Assembly (NCBI RefSeq): GCF_003096675.1
Contig: NZ_QEKW01000012.1
Span: 62,001-126,000 of the forward strand
Direction: 5' to 3'
DNA from: Actinomycetospora cinnamomea
Lineage (GTDB): Bacteria > Actinomycetota > Actinomycetes > Mycobacteriales > Pseudonocardiaceae
DNA: 64,000 nucleotides
Both the position numbers and the translations under genes were made by a program. Every line of letters begins with the position of its first letter. Within the stretch, counting starts at the first letter, position 1. Of this stretch, positions 1-9,005 are shown in pieces. The notes under the pieces were generated by a model. That model was not told the origin of the DNA and ran no database searches. It saw only the letters and a list, made by a program, of their open reading frames with translations.

Positions 1-1
1 G

Positions 2-1573
2 GCCCTGTTCGACCCCCACGACCGGATGAACCCGGGCAAGGTGGTGCACCCGCGGGCCGTCGACGCGGACCTGCGCCAGGGCGTCGACTACCGGCCCTGG
101 CAACCCGAGACGTGGTTCGACTATCCCGACGACGCGGGGAAGTTCTCGAACGCCGCGGCCCGCTGTGTCGGCATCGGCAAGTGCCGTGGCGAGGAGAGCG
201 GGGTCATGTGCCCGAGCTACCGGGCCACCCGCGAGGAGGAGCACTCCACCCGCGGCCGCGCGCGTGTCCTGTTCGAGATGCTGCAGGGTGACGTGATCAC
301 CGACGGGTGGCGTTCGGAGGAGGTCCGCGACGCCCTCGACCTCTGCCTCGCCTGCAAGGGCTGCAAGAGCGACTGCCCGGTCAGCGTCGACATGACGACG
401 TACAAGGCCGAGTTCCTCACCCACCACTACGCGCGCCGGCCCTGGCGCCGGCCGCTCGCGCACTGGTCGATGGGGTGGCTGCCGCTGTGGGCCCACCTGG
501 CGACGCTGGGACGGCCGCTGGCCCGCACGGTCAACGCCGTCACCGCGACCCCGGGGCTCGCTCGCGTGGTCAAGACCCTCGGCGGGGTCGCGCCCCAGCG
601 CGAGGTGCCCGCCTTCGCCGAGCAACGCTTCACCGACTGGTTCCGTGGCCGCCCACGGGACGACGGGGCGGGCGAGGCGCCGCAGGGCCGGGTGCTGCTG
701 TGGCCCGACACGTTCACCGACCACTTCCACCCCGCGATCGCCCGCGCCGCGGTGGACGTGCTCGAGGACGCGGGGTTCGAGGTGACGATCCCCGCCACCA
801 CCGTGTGCTGCGGCCTGACCTGGATCTCCACCGGCCAGCTGCCGGTCGCCCAGCGGGTGCTGGAGCGGACCCTCGAGGTCCTGCGCCCGCAGCTGCACGA
901 CGGCACACCGATCGTGGTCCTCGAGCCCAGCTGCGCCGCGACCTTCCGCTCGGACCTTCCGGAGCTCATGGCCGGTGACGAGGACGCCCACCGGCTGGCG
1001 GGACAGACGGTCACGCTCGCCGAGCTGCTGGTGCAGCGGGCGCCGGACTGGCGTCCTGGCACGTCCCTCGGGCGCGACGCCATCGCCCAGCCGCACTGCC
1101 ACCAGCACGCGATCATGGGCACGAGCGCGGACCGGCAGGTCATGGCGGCGGCCGGGCTCGACGCCGAGATCCTCGACGCCGGTTGCTGCGGGCTCGCCGG
1201 CAACTTCGGCTTCGAGGCGGGGCACTACGACGTGTCGATGGCCTGCGCGGAGGACAAGCTGCTGCCGCGGGTGCGCGACACCGCAGACTCGACCCTCGTG
1301 CTGGCCGACGGATTCAGCTGCCGGAGCCAGATCGAGCAGTCCGGCGTCGGCCGGACCCCGGTGCACCTCGCCGAGGTGCTCGCCGCGGCCGTGCGGGGCC
1401 ACCGGCCGGGATCCCGGCCCGACGACGACCTCGCCGAGCGGCCGGCCAGACCGGAGGGTATCGCTCGCGCGGCGATCCTCGCGATCCTCGCGGGCCTCGG
1501 CGCGGGGCTCGCGGCCGCGGGCGGGGGCGCCCTGCTCGCCGCTGGGACGGCCGGCCGCCGCCGGACCGCTTGA
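2..1573 (+). CDS. FAD-linked oxidase / Fe-S oxidoreductase (3' part, runs off left edge)
   Basis: C-terminal part of a fused GlcD/GlpC-type oxidoreductase (FAD-linked oxidase followed by an iron-sulfur module, as in YdiJ-like 2-hydroxyacid dehydrogenases). The reading frame is open from the window edge and the text around MNPGKVVHP is the typical end of the FAD-oxidase domain. Two [4Fe-4S] sites follow: an irregular set in CVGIGKCRGEESGVMCP and a classical CLACKGCKSDCP. Then come two CCG-type cysteine-rich repeats (TVCCGLTW with EPSCAA, and DAGCCGLAGNFGFE). The family oxidises 2-hydroxyacids and passes electrons to the respiratory chain; the substrate cannot be read from this fragment. The last 35 residues are Ala/Gly-rich and hydrophobic, possibly a membrane contact. 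Confidence 0.85.
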   Translation, partial: ALFDPHDRMNPGKVVHPRAVDADLRQGVDYRPWQPETWFDYPDDAGKFSNAAARCVGIGKCRGEESGVMCPSYRATREEEHSTRGRARVLFEMLQGDVITDGWRSEEVRDALDLCLACKGCKSDCPVSVDMTTYKAEFLTHHYARRPWRRPLAHWSMGWLPLWAHLATLGRPLARTVNAVTATPGLARVVKTLGGVAPQREVPAFAEQRFTDWFRGRPRDDGAGEAPQGRVLLWPDTFTDHFHPAIARAAVDVLEDAGFEVTIPATTVCCGLTWISTGQLPVAQRVLERTLEVLRPQLHDGTPIVVLEPSCAATFRSDLPELMAGDEDAHRLAGQTVTLAELLVQRAPDWRPGTSLGRDAIAQPHCHQHAIMGTSADRQVMAAAGLDAEILDAGCCGLAGNFGFEAGHYDVSMACAEDKLLPRVRDTADSTLVLADGFSCRSQIEQSGVGRTPVHLAEVLAAAVRGHRPGSRPDDDLAERPARPEGIARAAILAILAGLGAGLAAAGGGALLAAGTAGRRRTA

Positions 1574-1619
1574 GGAGCAGCGGCCTGGCGGACGGTGACG
1601 GCCTCCTCGAGCGATGTCG

Positions 1620-2533
1620 TCAGCGGGGTCCCGGTGCGCAGCGTTCACTCGACTCCTCGACGTCCTGAGAGGGGCGCCGGGACTCGCTCGGGCGCTGGGG
1701 ATGCTCGGCGTGGCGCAGCAGCAGGAGGGCGGCGGCCGCCACCACGACGGCGGCGACGCCGGCGAGGGCCAGCCAGGCGCCGTCGCGGACGTCCTCGCCG
1801 AACACCAGGACGCCCCACAGGACCGACGCCAGGGGGTTGACGAGGGTGAAGCCGGGCTGGGAGGCGACGAGGCTGCCGGCCTGCAGGGCCTTCTGCAGCA
1901 GGAAGAACGACGTCGGCCCCACCACCACGGCGGCGTAGGTCTGCCAGCTCGTCAGTACCATGTCCAGGCCGCCGTGCCGCCACAGCGCGCCGACCCCCGC
2001 GATCAGTGCCGACATCAGCCCGAACGTGGCCCCGGAGCCCAGGCCCAGCAGCGCGGCACGCCAGCGGTGCCACCGCCATCCCAGCACGACGCAGACGAGC
2101 GCGACCGCCGTCGTGATCCCCCGGCCAGGAGCCAGGTCGTGAGCGGGACGGTGCCGGCGTCGCCGCCTATGGGGGCCAGCGCGAAGACGAACACCGCGAC
2201 ACCGACGGCCAGCCCGCCGATCGCCACCCACGCTCGCCGGGTGAGCCGCCGGCCGAACGCCAGGGGCCCGCCGATGAGGGTCAACGGCAGCTCCGCGATC
2301 ATCACCGGCTCGACGAGCGAGATGCGCCCGACGGTCAGCGCCGCGGCCTCCAGCCGGAAGCCGCTGATCATCGCCACGATGCCGGCCCACCAGGCGGGCC
2401 GACGGGCGAGGTCGAGCAGCATCCGCATGATTGCGCCGTGCTGGGCTGGCTCGTCCCGGTTCGCCTGGCGCTGGCAGACCGAGGCGGTCGCGTTCATCAA
2501 CGCGCCCGCCAGCGCCAGAACGATGGCGATCAT
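1620..2533 (-). pseudogene. DMT/EamA-family transporter, frameshifted
   Basis: A ten-helix drug/metabolite transporter-type protein split over two reading frames. The first half starts at ATG 2533 (MIAIVLALAGALMNATASV) and stays in frame to about position 2130 (...TTWLLAGG). The second half (ITTAVALVCVVLGWRWHRW...) continues in the next frame to the stop at 1620. Both halves have regular hydrophobic segments and strong GC3 bias. The junction is a run of five G on the coding strand (CCGGGGGATC), so one lost G explains everything. Either the gene is inactive or this is a sequencing error in a homopolymer. It converges with the upstream oxidoreductase, 46 bp apart. Confidence 0.75.
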
Positions 2534-2883
2534 GCCGGCACCACGGCCTCCTGCGGTTGCGGCGATGCGCAGAGGTAGCCGGCTCGTCGACCGTCCGTCG
2601 GCTTCCCGGAACCCCCCCGGTCCGAACCCGGCTCCGCGGACTACCCGTCCCGGACCGCCGCCGCGACGCGGTGGGGCGACTGTCGAGGAGGGACGTATCG
2701 GCACCCACGGTCGCGCCGACCCTCGACGGAACCCTTACGCTGCTCCGCACGGTCGACACTCTCTGCCGTCGCGACGATGTCGGGCGAGGGGTTCAGTGAC
2801 CAGGTCGACGTCTCGAACGAACGGGCCTGCGACATCGCGGGCGCGTCTCCGACGCGCCACGGAGGCGCTGCGGGCGAGCCCCG
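2534..2883. other. Intergenic stretch without convincing gene
   Basis: About 350 bases between the start of the frameshifted transporter and the next small ORF. It should contain the transporter promoter. I see only short arginine/proline-rich shadow frames, no clear hairpin and no repeat. Confidence 0.5.
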
Positions 2884-3159
2884 ATGCCGACCACGGGTGG
2901 AGCGACCGAGGACGCATCCGAGGTGGCGGCGGCCGTCGCCGAGCACCTCCTAGCGGTCTGCCGCCGGCCGCCGGCCGCCATCATCGTCGAGGCCCGGGAG
3001 GGACACCGAAGGCTCACCGAGAAGGCCAGGGGCACGGTCGAGGTCGGCCGGGGCGACGACCTCATGCCCGCCACCTCTCTCGGCCTCGCCGGCGGACGGG
3101 TGCCGGGTCGCCGGGACGGTGCCGGGCCGCAGGGGACGGACGCCAGGCTGGACCCATGA
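2884..3159 (+). CDS. Small hypothetical protein upstream of DUF1990 gene
   Basis: A 91-residue frame starting MPTTGGATEDASEV. I do not recognise it. Support comes from consistent G/C at third codon positions and from its TGA overlapping the next ATG as ATGA, the usual translational coupling seen throughout this window. There is no signal peptide or membrane segment; the C-terminal third is Gly/Arg-rich and could be non-coding. It could equally be a chance frame in GC-rich intergenic DNA. Confidence 0.35.
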   Translation: MPTTGGATEDASEVAAAVAEHLLAVCRRPPAAIIVEAREGHRRLTEKARGTVEVGRGDDLMPATSLGLAGGRVPGRRDGAGPQGTDARLDP

Positions 3160-3893
3160 ACAGCCGCGGCATCGTCCACACCCGCCTGCTCACCCGGCGC
3201 GACCACGTGGCCGCCCTCGACCGGCTTGTCGAGCGTCCGGTCAACTTCAGCGTGGACGAGCTCGGCGGCTCCGGCTGGCACCACGACGAGGTCCGCCACG
3301 ACCTCGGCCGCGAGGGTCCAGGCGAACCCGAACCGGGCGGACGCTGGGAGACGGCCTGCCGGCTCGTGCGCGACTACGAGTTCGCCGCCCCCGAGATCAT
3401 CAGAGCGGTGTACAGGCGGTCGGCCCCGCTGCTGGGTCGGGACATGCTGCTCGAGGGCCGGTTCCTCTGCCTGCGCTTCCTCATGGGTGTGCGCGTCACC
3501 GAGGTCGTGGACACGGTGGGCAGCGACGGCGACGAGCGGGTGTGGGGGTGGGCCTACGACACACTCCAGGGCCACCTCGAGCGCGGGCGGATGATCTACG
3601 AGGTGGTCAAGCACCGGACCACGGGCCGGGTGGAATTCGTGCTGCGGGGGCGATCGCAGCCCGCGGACCTCGGCCTGGTCCTCCGCCTGGGCTGGTCGGT
3701 GTTCGGGCGGCGCACCCAGCTGAGGTTTTACCGTCGGTGCGGCGAGCAGCTGGCCCGCCTGGTGGCGCAGGCTGCGGCCGGGTCGCCACCGCCGGAGCCG
3801 CGGCGCGACGGCGACCTCGTGCTCGCGCCCTCGGGCGTCCGGCCGCACCCGCTGGAGTTCCTCGCCGCCACACGGAACGAGCCCGGCGGCTGA
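3156..3893 (+). CDS. DUF1990 family protein
   Basis: A 245-residue soluble protein. The core VWGWAYDTLQGHLERG and the following beta-rich FVLRGRSQ stretch are typical of DUF1990 (YndJ-like). The N-terminal half looks like a separate segment. Function is unknown for the family; members occur in actinobacteria next to membrane and stress genes. The start is fixed by the ATGA overlap with the preceding small ORF. An 81-bp gap separates it from the next gene on the same strand. Confidence 0.7.
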   Translation: MNSRGIVHTRLLTRRDHVAALDRLVERPVNFSVDELGGSGWHHDEVRHDLGREGPGEPEPGGRWETACRLVRDYEFAAPEIIRAVYRRSAPLLGRDMLLEGRFLCLRFLMGVRVTEVVDTVGSDGDERVWGWAYDTLQGHLERGRMIYEVVKHRTTGRVEFVLRGRSQPADLGLVLRLGWSVFGRRTQLRFYRRCGEQLARLVAQAAAGSPPPEPRRDGDLVLAPSGVRPHPLEFLAATRNEPGG

Positions 3894-3974
3894 CCCCGTC
3901 GAGATCCCGACCCGCACCCTCGACCGGTCGGAACCGACCTCGACCGAGGCACGTCCACGAGAGGGGATCCCGCT

Positions 3975-4766
3975 GTGACGGTCGATCTCGCCGTCGGTCC
4001 GAGCGTCCTCGGCGCCCTGCTGATCGCCGTGGTGCTGTGTGCGCTCCACCTGGGCGCGCCGCGAATCCGCACGCTGCCCCTCGTGCCCGAGCGGGCCACC
4101 GGTTCGTTCGCCGGCGGCCTCGCGGTGGCGTACGTGTTCCTCCACCTGCTTCCGGAGATCGCCGAGGGCAACGAGGCGCTCGGTGAGGCCCTGTCGGACG
4201 TGGTGCGCCCCACCCCCATGGTCGACCTCGCCATCTTCCTGGTCGCCCTGGCCGGCTTCACTGCCTTCTACGGGCTGGAACGCCTCGCCGAACGACACGG
4301 GGACCAGGCCGGCCGCGGCCCGCGAGCCGAAGCGGTGCCCGGCTCCTCGGGTGTCTACTGGCTGCACCTCGGCTCGTTCCTGGTCTACAACTTCCTCATC
4401 ACCTACACGATGGCGCTCCGGTTGCGCACGGGCGTCGCCTTCGCGGTGCTGTTCACCGTCGCCATGGGACTGCACTTCGTGCTCACCGACCGGGGCCTGG
4501 CGGAGCACTACCCCGTCCGGTTCCGCCGCAGCGGCCGGGTCGCGCTCGCCGTCGCCCTGCTCGTCGGTTGGGCCGTCTCCGCGCTGTTCGCCCCCTCCAG
4601 CGCGCTGCTGGTCGCCCTGCTGACCGCGCTGCTCGGTGGGTCGATCCTGCTCAACGTGTTCAAGGAGGAGCTCCCGTCCGGGCGTCACTCCAGCTTCGCG
4701 TGGTTCCTGGTCGGTCTCGTCGTGTACAGCGCGCTGCTGACCATCGTCACCGCCCTGGAGGGCTGA
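3975..4766 (+). CDS. Polytopic membrane protein, ZIP-like
   Basis: A 263-residue integral membrane protein with about eight hydrophobic helices. GTG start preceded by GAGAGGGG at good spacing. Helix 2 carries HLLPEIAEG, and later helices carry HLGSFLVYNFL and HFVLTDRGLAEHY. Histidine/acid pairs inside helices resemble ZIP-family divalent metal carriers, but the canonical HNxxD/HExxHE motifs are not obvious. Transport of a metal is therefore inference; an uncharacterised membrane protein is the safe call. Its 3' end overlaps the convergent MMPL gene by 20 bp. Confidence 0.5.
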   Translation: MTVDLAVGPSVLGALLIAVVLCALHLGAPRIRTLPLVPERATGSFAGGLAVAYVFLHLLPEIAEGNEALGEALSDVVRPTPMVDLAIFLVALAGFTAFYGLERLAERHGDQAGRGPRAEAVPGSSGVYWLHLGSFLVYNFLITYTMALRLRTGVAFAVLFTVAMGLHFVLTDRGLAEHYPVRFRRSGRVALAVALLVGWAVSALFAPSSALLVALLTALLGGSILLNVFKEELPSGRHSSFAWFLVGLVVYSALLTIVTALEG

Positions 4767-7155
4767 CCGCACGGGTGGCGGCACGCGCCGGGGCCGTCCG
4801 CAGGCGCCGGCTCGGCCAGGCACTGGCGGGCCCCACCCACCAGATGAGCGCGGGTACCAGGAAGGCGCGGACGAGGAAGGTGTCCAGGAGCACCCCGACC
4901 GCCATCGCGAAGGCGAGCTCCTGGAACGGGGCGAGCGGCACGAGCCCCACGAGACCGAAGCTCGCCGCGAGCGTGATGCCGGCGGCGCCTATGGCCCGGG
5001 TCGACCGGGGGACCGCGACGGCGAGCGCCTCGGCGAGCGGGCGCGTGCGGGCCGCCTGCCAGACGTCGCCCACCCCGAAGATGTTGTAGTCCGATCCGAG
5101 GGAGGCGAGCAGGGCGCCCACCGCGAACGGGACGAAGAAGATCAGCCCTTCCTGGCCCAGCTCACCGAAGACCAGCGAGGTCAGCCCCAGCGAGGAGGCG
5201 ACCACGAGCACGCTGCAGGCGAGCAGGTAGAGCGGGGCGACGAGGCTGCGCAGGAACAGCACGAGGAGCACCAGCTCGACGACGGCGACGACCACGGCCA
5301 CCCGGACGAAGTCGGCGCGGGCGCTCTCGACCAGACCGAGGCCGAGGGCCGTGTCGCCGGCGTAGGCGGTGGACGCGCCCTCCAGCCCGGCCTCGGCGAG
5401 CAGCGCCGGCATGTCGCGCTGCACCGCCCGCAGGGTGTCGAGCGCCTCGGCGCCCAGCGGGTCGGCGTCGAGCACGAGGAGGAAGCGCGCGGCGTCGCCG
5501 TGGGGTCCGAGGAAGAGCGCGTAGCGGTCGGGGACGGCGTCGGGGAGCCGGCCCTGGACCGGTCCCAGGACCCCGGCCACGCCGGGCCGCTCGGCCAGCG
5601 CCCGTTGCAGGCTCTCGAGGGAGTCACGGCGGGCGGCGACACCGGTTCCCGTCACGAGGACCTCGGTGGGGGAGAGGACGCCGGGAGCGAACCCGGCCGC
5701 AGCACCCTCCCAGGCCACCCGGACCGGGTTGCCCTCCGGCAGCGCGTCCATGGGCGAGACGGATGCGCGCATCCCGGTGACCGGCAGGGCGCACACCACC
5801 AGGAGCGCGAGCGCACCCACCGCGGCTGCCGGGGCTGCGCCCCGCCGCCCGGTGATGAAGCGGACGAACCGGCTGCGACCCCGGTCCGGCTCCCACGGCG
5901 AGGCCTGCTCGCGGCTCTCCTGCCGGGTCCGCAGGGGTCGTCCGGGCCAGAGCACCGCCCGCCCGAACAACGCCAGCAGTGGCGGCACGGCCAGCACCGA
6001 GACCAGGAGGGCGGCCAGCACGGTGAGAGCGAGACCCGGGCCGAACGCCTGGAAGAGCTCGGTACGGGCCACGCTGAGCGCCGCCACCCCGGCGGCGACG
6101 GTCACGCCGGCGACGACGACGATCGCGAGGTAGTCCTCGACGGCTCCCCGGGCGGCCGCGCGCCCGTCCTGCCCGGCTCGCAGCCGGCGCGCCGTCCCGG
6201 AGAGGAAGAGCACCGCGTAGTCGGTGCTGAGGCCGAGGGCGAGGGCCACCAGCACCGGTTCGAGCTGGGCCGGCGCGCTGATCCCGTAGGTGGCGGCGAC
6301 CGTCCCCACGACGTGGTCGGCGATCACGTAGGCCGTCCCGGCCGCGACCAACGTGATCACCGGCGCGAGGACCGACCGGAACGCGAGGGCGACGACCAGC
6401 GCGACCGCCACCACCGAGGCGACCTCGACGGCGGTCAAGCGCTGCGCCACGATCCGGGCCTGCTCCGACTGGAGCGGGATCGTCCCGCTCACCCCGAGCA
6501 GGTGGTCACCGGGATGGTCGATGCGGGCGGCGTAGTCGCGGGCCACCTGCTCCTGCACCCACGTCGGTGCGCGAGGGTCGGTGAAGAGGTAGGTCACGAT
6601 CGTGGTGGTCGGGCCGGCCGACCTCAGCGCCTCCGCGGTGAGGGTGGTCCCCGACCCCGGCGTGAGCCCCTCGGGCACGCCGCGCGGCAGGCCGTCGAAC
6701 ACCGGGACGGCGAGGAGCAGCGGCGGCGTCGGGCGGCCCCGGTAGGCCGGCTCGGTGACCTCCGCCGCCCGCAGCGTCGCCCGGGCCTGGGCGTAGGGGT
6801 CCAGACCGTCCGGGTGGTGCTGCACCACGGCGATGCGGGTCAGCAGGGGGAGACCGAAGATCTCGTACGCCCGGATCTGCGCCTGGACCGCCGGCGCGTC
6901 CTCGCTGATGACCTCGGACAACCCTCCGCCCGCGGTGGCGAGCGTCGGGAGCGAGGTCACCGTGGCCCACACGCCGACGCCGACGAGCGCGAGCACCGCC
7001 CACCAGCCACGGGTCAGGAGCACGGCGGCGGCGCGCACCGGGAGGGTGCGGCCCCCCGGCGGGTTCCCCTCCGGCGGGGTGCTCGTCGCCGAGCCGGGTG
7101 CGGCGCCCACGCCGGGGACGTTGCCACCCCGGCACCGCCGGGTCCATCGGTGCAC
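4747..7155 (-). CDS. MMPL/RND-family transporter
   Basis: An 802-residue exporter of the MMPL type. A Pro/Gly-rich N-terminus of about 45 residues precedes the first helix (VRAAAVLLTRGWWAVLALV), followed by an extracytoplasmic domain, a block of five helices (ALGLSTDYAVLFLSG marks the proton-relay region), a second extracytoplasmic domain and a final helix block (SLGSDYNIFGVGDVW). The duplicated layout and the paired GLSTDY/GSDYN motifs are characteristic. Family members export lipids or drugs using the proton gradient; no substrate can be assigned here. GTG start at 7155; a shorter start inside the leader is possible. Confidence 0.85.
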   Translation of the reverse strand: MHRWTRRCRGGNVPGVGAAPGSATSTPPEGNPPGGRTLPVRAAAVLLTRGWWAVLALVGVGVWATVTSLPTLATAGGGLSEVISEDAPAVQAQIRAYEIFGLPLLTRIAVVQHHPDGLDPYAQARATLRAAEVTEPAYRGRPTPPLLLAVPVFDGLPRGVPEGLTPGSGTTLTAEALRSAGPTTTIVTYLFTDPRAPTWVQEQVARDYAARIDHPGDHLLGVSGTIPLQSEQARIVAQRLTAVEVASVVAVALVVALAFRSVLAPVITLVAAGTAYVIADHVVGTVAATYGISAPAQLEPVLVALALGLSTDYAVLFLSGTARRLRAGQDGRAAARGAVEDYLAIVVVAGVTVAAGVAALSVARTELFQAFGPGLALTVLAALLVSVLAVPPLLALFGRAVLWPGRPLRTRQESREQASPWEPDRGRSRFVRFITGRRGAAPAAAVGALALLVVCALPVTGMRASVSPMDALPEGNPVRVAWEGAAAGFAPGVLSPTEVLVTGTGVAARRDSLESLQRALAERPGVAGVLGPVQGRLPDAVPDRYALFLGPHGDAARFLLVLDADPLGAEALDTLRAVQRDMPALLAEAGLEGASTAYAGDTALGLGLVESARADFVRVAVVVAVVELVLLVLFLRSLVAPLYLLACSVLVVASSLGLTSLVFGELGQEGLIFFVPFAVGALLASLGSDYNIFGVGDVWQAARTRPLAEALAVAVPRSTRAIGAAGITLAASFGLVGLVPLAPFQELAFAMAVGVLLDTFLVRAFLVPALIWWVGPASAWPSRRLRTAPARAATRAVSPPGR

Positions 7156-7188
7156 GCTTCGGCACGCGGCGTGCCACCCTCAAACGTC

Positions 7189-7623
7189 GTGGGCGGTGAC
7201 CGGGCGGACGTCAGCCCTGCCGAGGGCGCGGGGCATGACGGGGACGCGGGCGGCGGCGAGGACGGGGCCGGACAGGCAGCCGGCGGCCGCACGCCGAGTT
7301 CCAGGCGGCGCTGGCCGTGGGTCGTGCTGGTGCTGCTCGCCCTCGCGGTCGGGGCCGGCGGCGGGTGGGTGGCTCGGGACGTCACGGAACCGGCCGAAGC
7401 GCCTCCGACCCTGCCGCCCGTGGTGGCGACGCCGGCGCCGGGCGTGCCGTGCCCCGCGGCCGCGGACGCGGGAGCCGCGATCCGCGCCCAGATCGACCGG
7501 GCCGTGGGCGCCCTCCGGGACTTCGACCCGCGGACCCTGCAGGACGTGCTCGACGAGCTGCAGCGGCAGCAGGCCCGGCTGGAGGCGGCGGTGGCCGCCT
7601 GCCGCGCCGTCGCGCCGCGGTGA
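7189..7623 (+). CDS. Single-pass membrane protein with extracytoplasmic helical domain
   Basis: About 144 residues. An acidic Gly/Asp-rich cytoplasmic leader is followed by one transmembrane helix (WPWVVLVLLALAVGAGGGWVA), a proline-rich linker and a roughly 75-residue outer domain with two cysteines that could form a disulfide and a Gln/Arg-rich helix near the end. Start uncertain: GTG at 7189 or 7171, both in frame without a strong ribosome site. No family recognised. It is divergent from the MMPL exporter, so the two may share a promoter region and possibly a role. Confidence 0.5.
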   Translation: MGGDRADVSPAEGAGHDGDAGGGEDGAGQAAGGRTPSSRRRWPWVVLVLLALAVGAGGGWVARDVTEPAEAPPTLPPVVATPAPGVPCPAAADAGAAIRAQIDRAVGALRDFDPRTLQDVLDELQRQQARLEAAVAACRAVAPR

Positions 7624-7630
7624 GCGGGCC

Positions 7631-7647
7631 GTCAGCCGATCGTCAGG
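7631..7647 (+). promoter_or_regulatory. GTCAG-N6-GTCAGG direct repeat (candidate OmpR-family box)
   Basis: GTCAG CCGATC GTCAGG, an 11-bp-period direct repeat 90 bp upstream of the YrhK-domain gene. The same arrangement occurs at four other promoters between 12.0 and 16.2 kb. Its spacing fits a tandem dimer of an OmpR-type response regulator. Confidence 0.5.
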
Positions 7648-7736
7648 CGCCCGCACGCTCGACGCGGGGCCACCTACGGGAACGCCTGGGCGCACGGCCG
7701 TGCCGGCGGCCCGAGAGCGAGCGGGAGGACGACATC

Positions 7737-8048
7737 ATGGCGCAGGACACGGAGACGAGGAACGCGGAGCTGACCCTGCACCTCGGGAAGGACGAGCTGG
7801 TCATCCGCCGGCGCTACGAAGCGCTGAGCATCGTCAACGACATCCTGATCGGTCTGTGGTTCACCGTCGGGAGCATCCTGTTCTTCTTCGAGTCGACCAC
7901 CACCACGGGCACGTGGTTCTTCGTGATCGGCAGTGTCGAGCTCCTGATCCGGCCGATGATCCGGATGACACGCATCATCCATCTGGGCCGGCCGCCCGGG
8001 GGCGTCGGCGGCGGTGGCACGCCACGGGAGTCCGACCAGGACTTCTGA
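7737..8048 (+). CDS. YrhK-domain membrane protein
   Basis: A 103-residue protein with two hydrophobic helices (IVNDILIGLWFTVGSILFFFE and TWFFVIGSVELLIRPMI), matching the YrhK domain in size and layout. The N-terminus is charged, the C-terminus is Gly-rich and cytoplasmic. ATG start preceded by GGGAGGA. The family has no assigned function. A direct-repeat GTCAG box lies upstream, suggesting control by the two-component system encoded at 12.9-14.9 kb. Confidence 0.65.
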   Translation: MAQDTETRNAELTLHLGKDELVIRRRYEALSIVNDILIGLWFTVGSILFFFESTTTTGTWFFVIGSVELLIRPMIRMTRIIHLGRPPGGVGGGGTPRESDQDF

Positions 8049-8271
8049 CGCGCGACGGGCGTCCGGGCCGGTCGCAAGGCCGACGCAAGATTGTGGGGAC
8101 GGGCGGCCGGGGCAGCCATCGGTGACCGGTTGATGGATCAGCCGGGAGTGGGCGTCGAGTACGGACGCGGCGGGGCCCGGAGCCCCGCCGAGCGGTCCGC
8201 GGCCCGCCACCGGGGCCCATCACACGGAGCCCCGGACACCACCGAGACCCGTCTCGTGGAGGTACTCCCTC

Positions 8272-8898
8272 ATGACCACCTTCGATCAGTCGCACGGCGC
8301 GACGGCGGCGCCCACGCAGGATCGTGCCGCCGTCTCGGAGGAGCGCAGGACCCACTCGGAGGAGCGCACGACCCGCTGGGGCCCGGCGTGGGTCGGCGCC
8401 GTGGTCGCGCTGCCCGTCTACGTCGTGCTGCAGATGCTGTTCATCGCGTTCGGGTGGATCGCGCTCGGGGTCGACGGCGCGGGCGCCGGCGTGGCGGCGA
8501 GCATCGTCAGCGCCGTGCTGGCCATCATCGCCCTGTTCGTGGGCGGCCTCGCGGGCGGCACGGCCTCGTCCTGGCGCGGGTCGTCGCCCAGCACCGCACT
8601 GCAGGGCGCGATGACCTGGGCGCTGAGCGCCGTGGGCCTGCTGCTCCTCGGCCTGCTCGGCGGCGGTGCGCTCGCCGGCAGCCTGGGTGGGCTCACCCAG
8701 CTCGTCGTCGCGACCGGCCCGCAGCAGTTCGCCGGTAACCCGGCCGTGATCGCCCAGGCGATCCAGGCCGTCCAGAACGCGGCCGGCTGGTCCGCGCTGT
8801 GGCTCGGCGTCGCGTTCGTCGCGGCCGTCCTCGGGACCGGGGTCGGGGCGTCCATGACCAAGGGCACCCGGGAGGCGTCCGGCGGCAACCGCCGCTGA
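8272..8898 (+). CDS. Four-helix membrane protein of unknown function
   Basis: A 208-residue protein. A hydrophilic, Glu/Arg-rich N-terminal tail of 38 residues precedes four to five hydrophobic segments rich in Gly and Ala, and ends with a basic tail. ATG at 8272 with GGAGGTA about 10 nt upstream. It resembles actinobacterial TIGR04086/YrzE-type small membrane proteins in general layout, but I cannot assign a family. It converges on the YihY-type gene, with a strong terminator hairpin between them. Confidence 0.55.
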   Translation: MTTFDQSHGATAAPTQDRAAVSEERRTHSEERTTRWGPAWVGAVVALPVYVVLQMLFIAFGWIALGVDGAGAGVAASIVSAVLAIIALFVGGLAGGTASSWRGSSPSTALQGAMTWALSAVGLLLLGLLGGGALAGSLGGLTQLVVATGPQQFAGNPAVIAQAIQAVQNAAGWSALWLGVAFVAAVLGTGVGASMTKGTREASGGNRR

Positions 8899-8962
8899 GC
8901 TCCTGCTGCGGCCCTCCGGAGACCCTCCTCCTGAGAACCTGGAGCCTCGCTCCGAGGGACGA

Positions 8963-9000
8963 ACGGCGCCCTCGCTGCCCCCGGGCAGCGGGGGCGCCGT
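8963..9000. terminator. Bidirectional hairpin terminator
   Basis: Two 18-nt arms (ACGGCGCCCTCGCTGCCC and GGGCAGCGGGGGCGCCGT) pair with a single U-G wobble around a CC loop. The hairpin sits between two convergent genes, as expected for a shared terminator in GC-rich DNA; there is no U-tract. Confidence 0.75.
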
Positions 9001-9005
9001 CGTCG

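Noticed and set aside
2793..4823. A 676-residue minus-strand open frame
   Set aside because: Antisense to the DUF1990 and ZIP-like genes; His/Gln/Gly-rich shadow typical of the mirror frame in GC-rich DNA.
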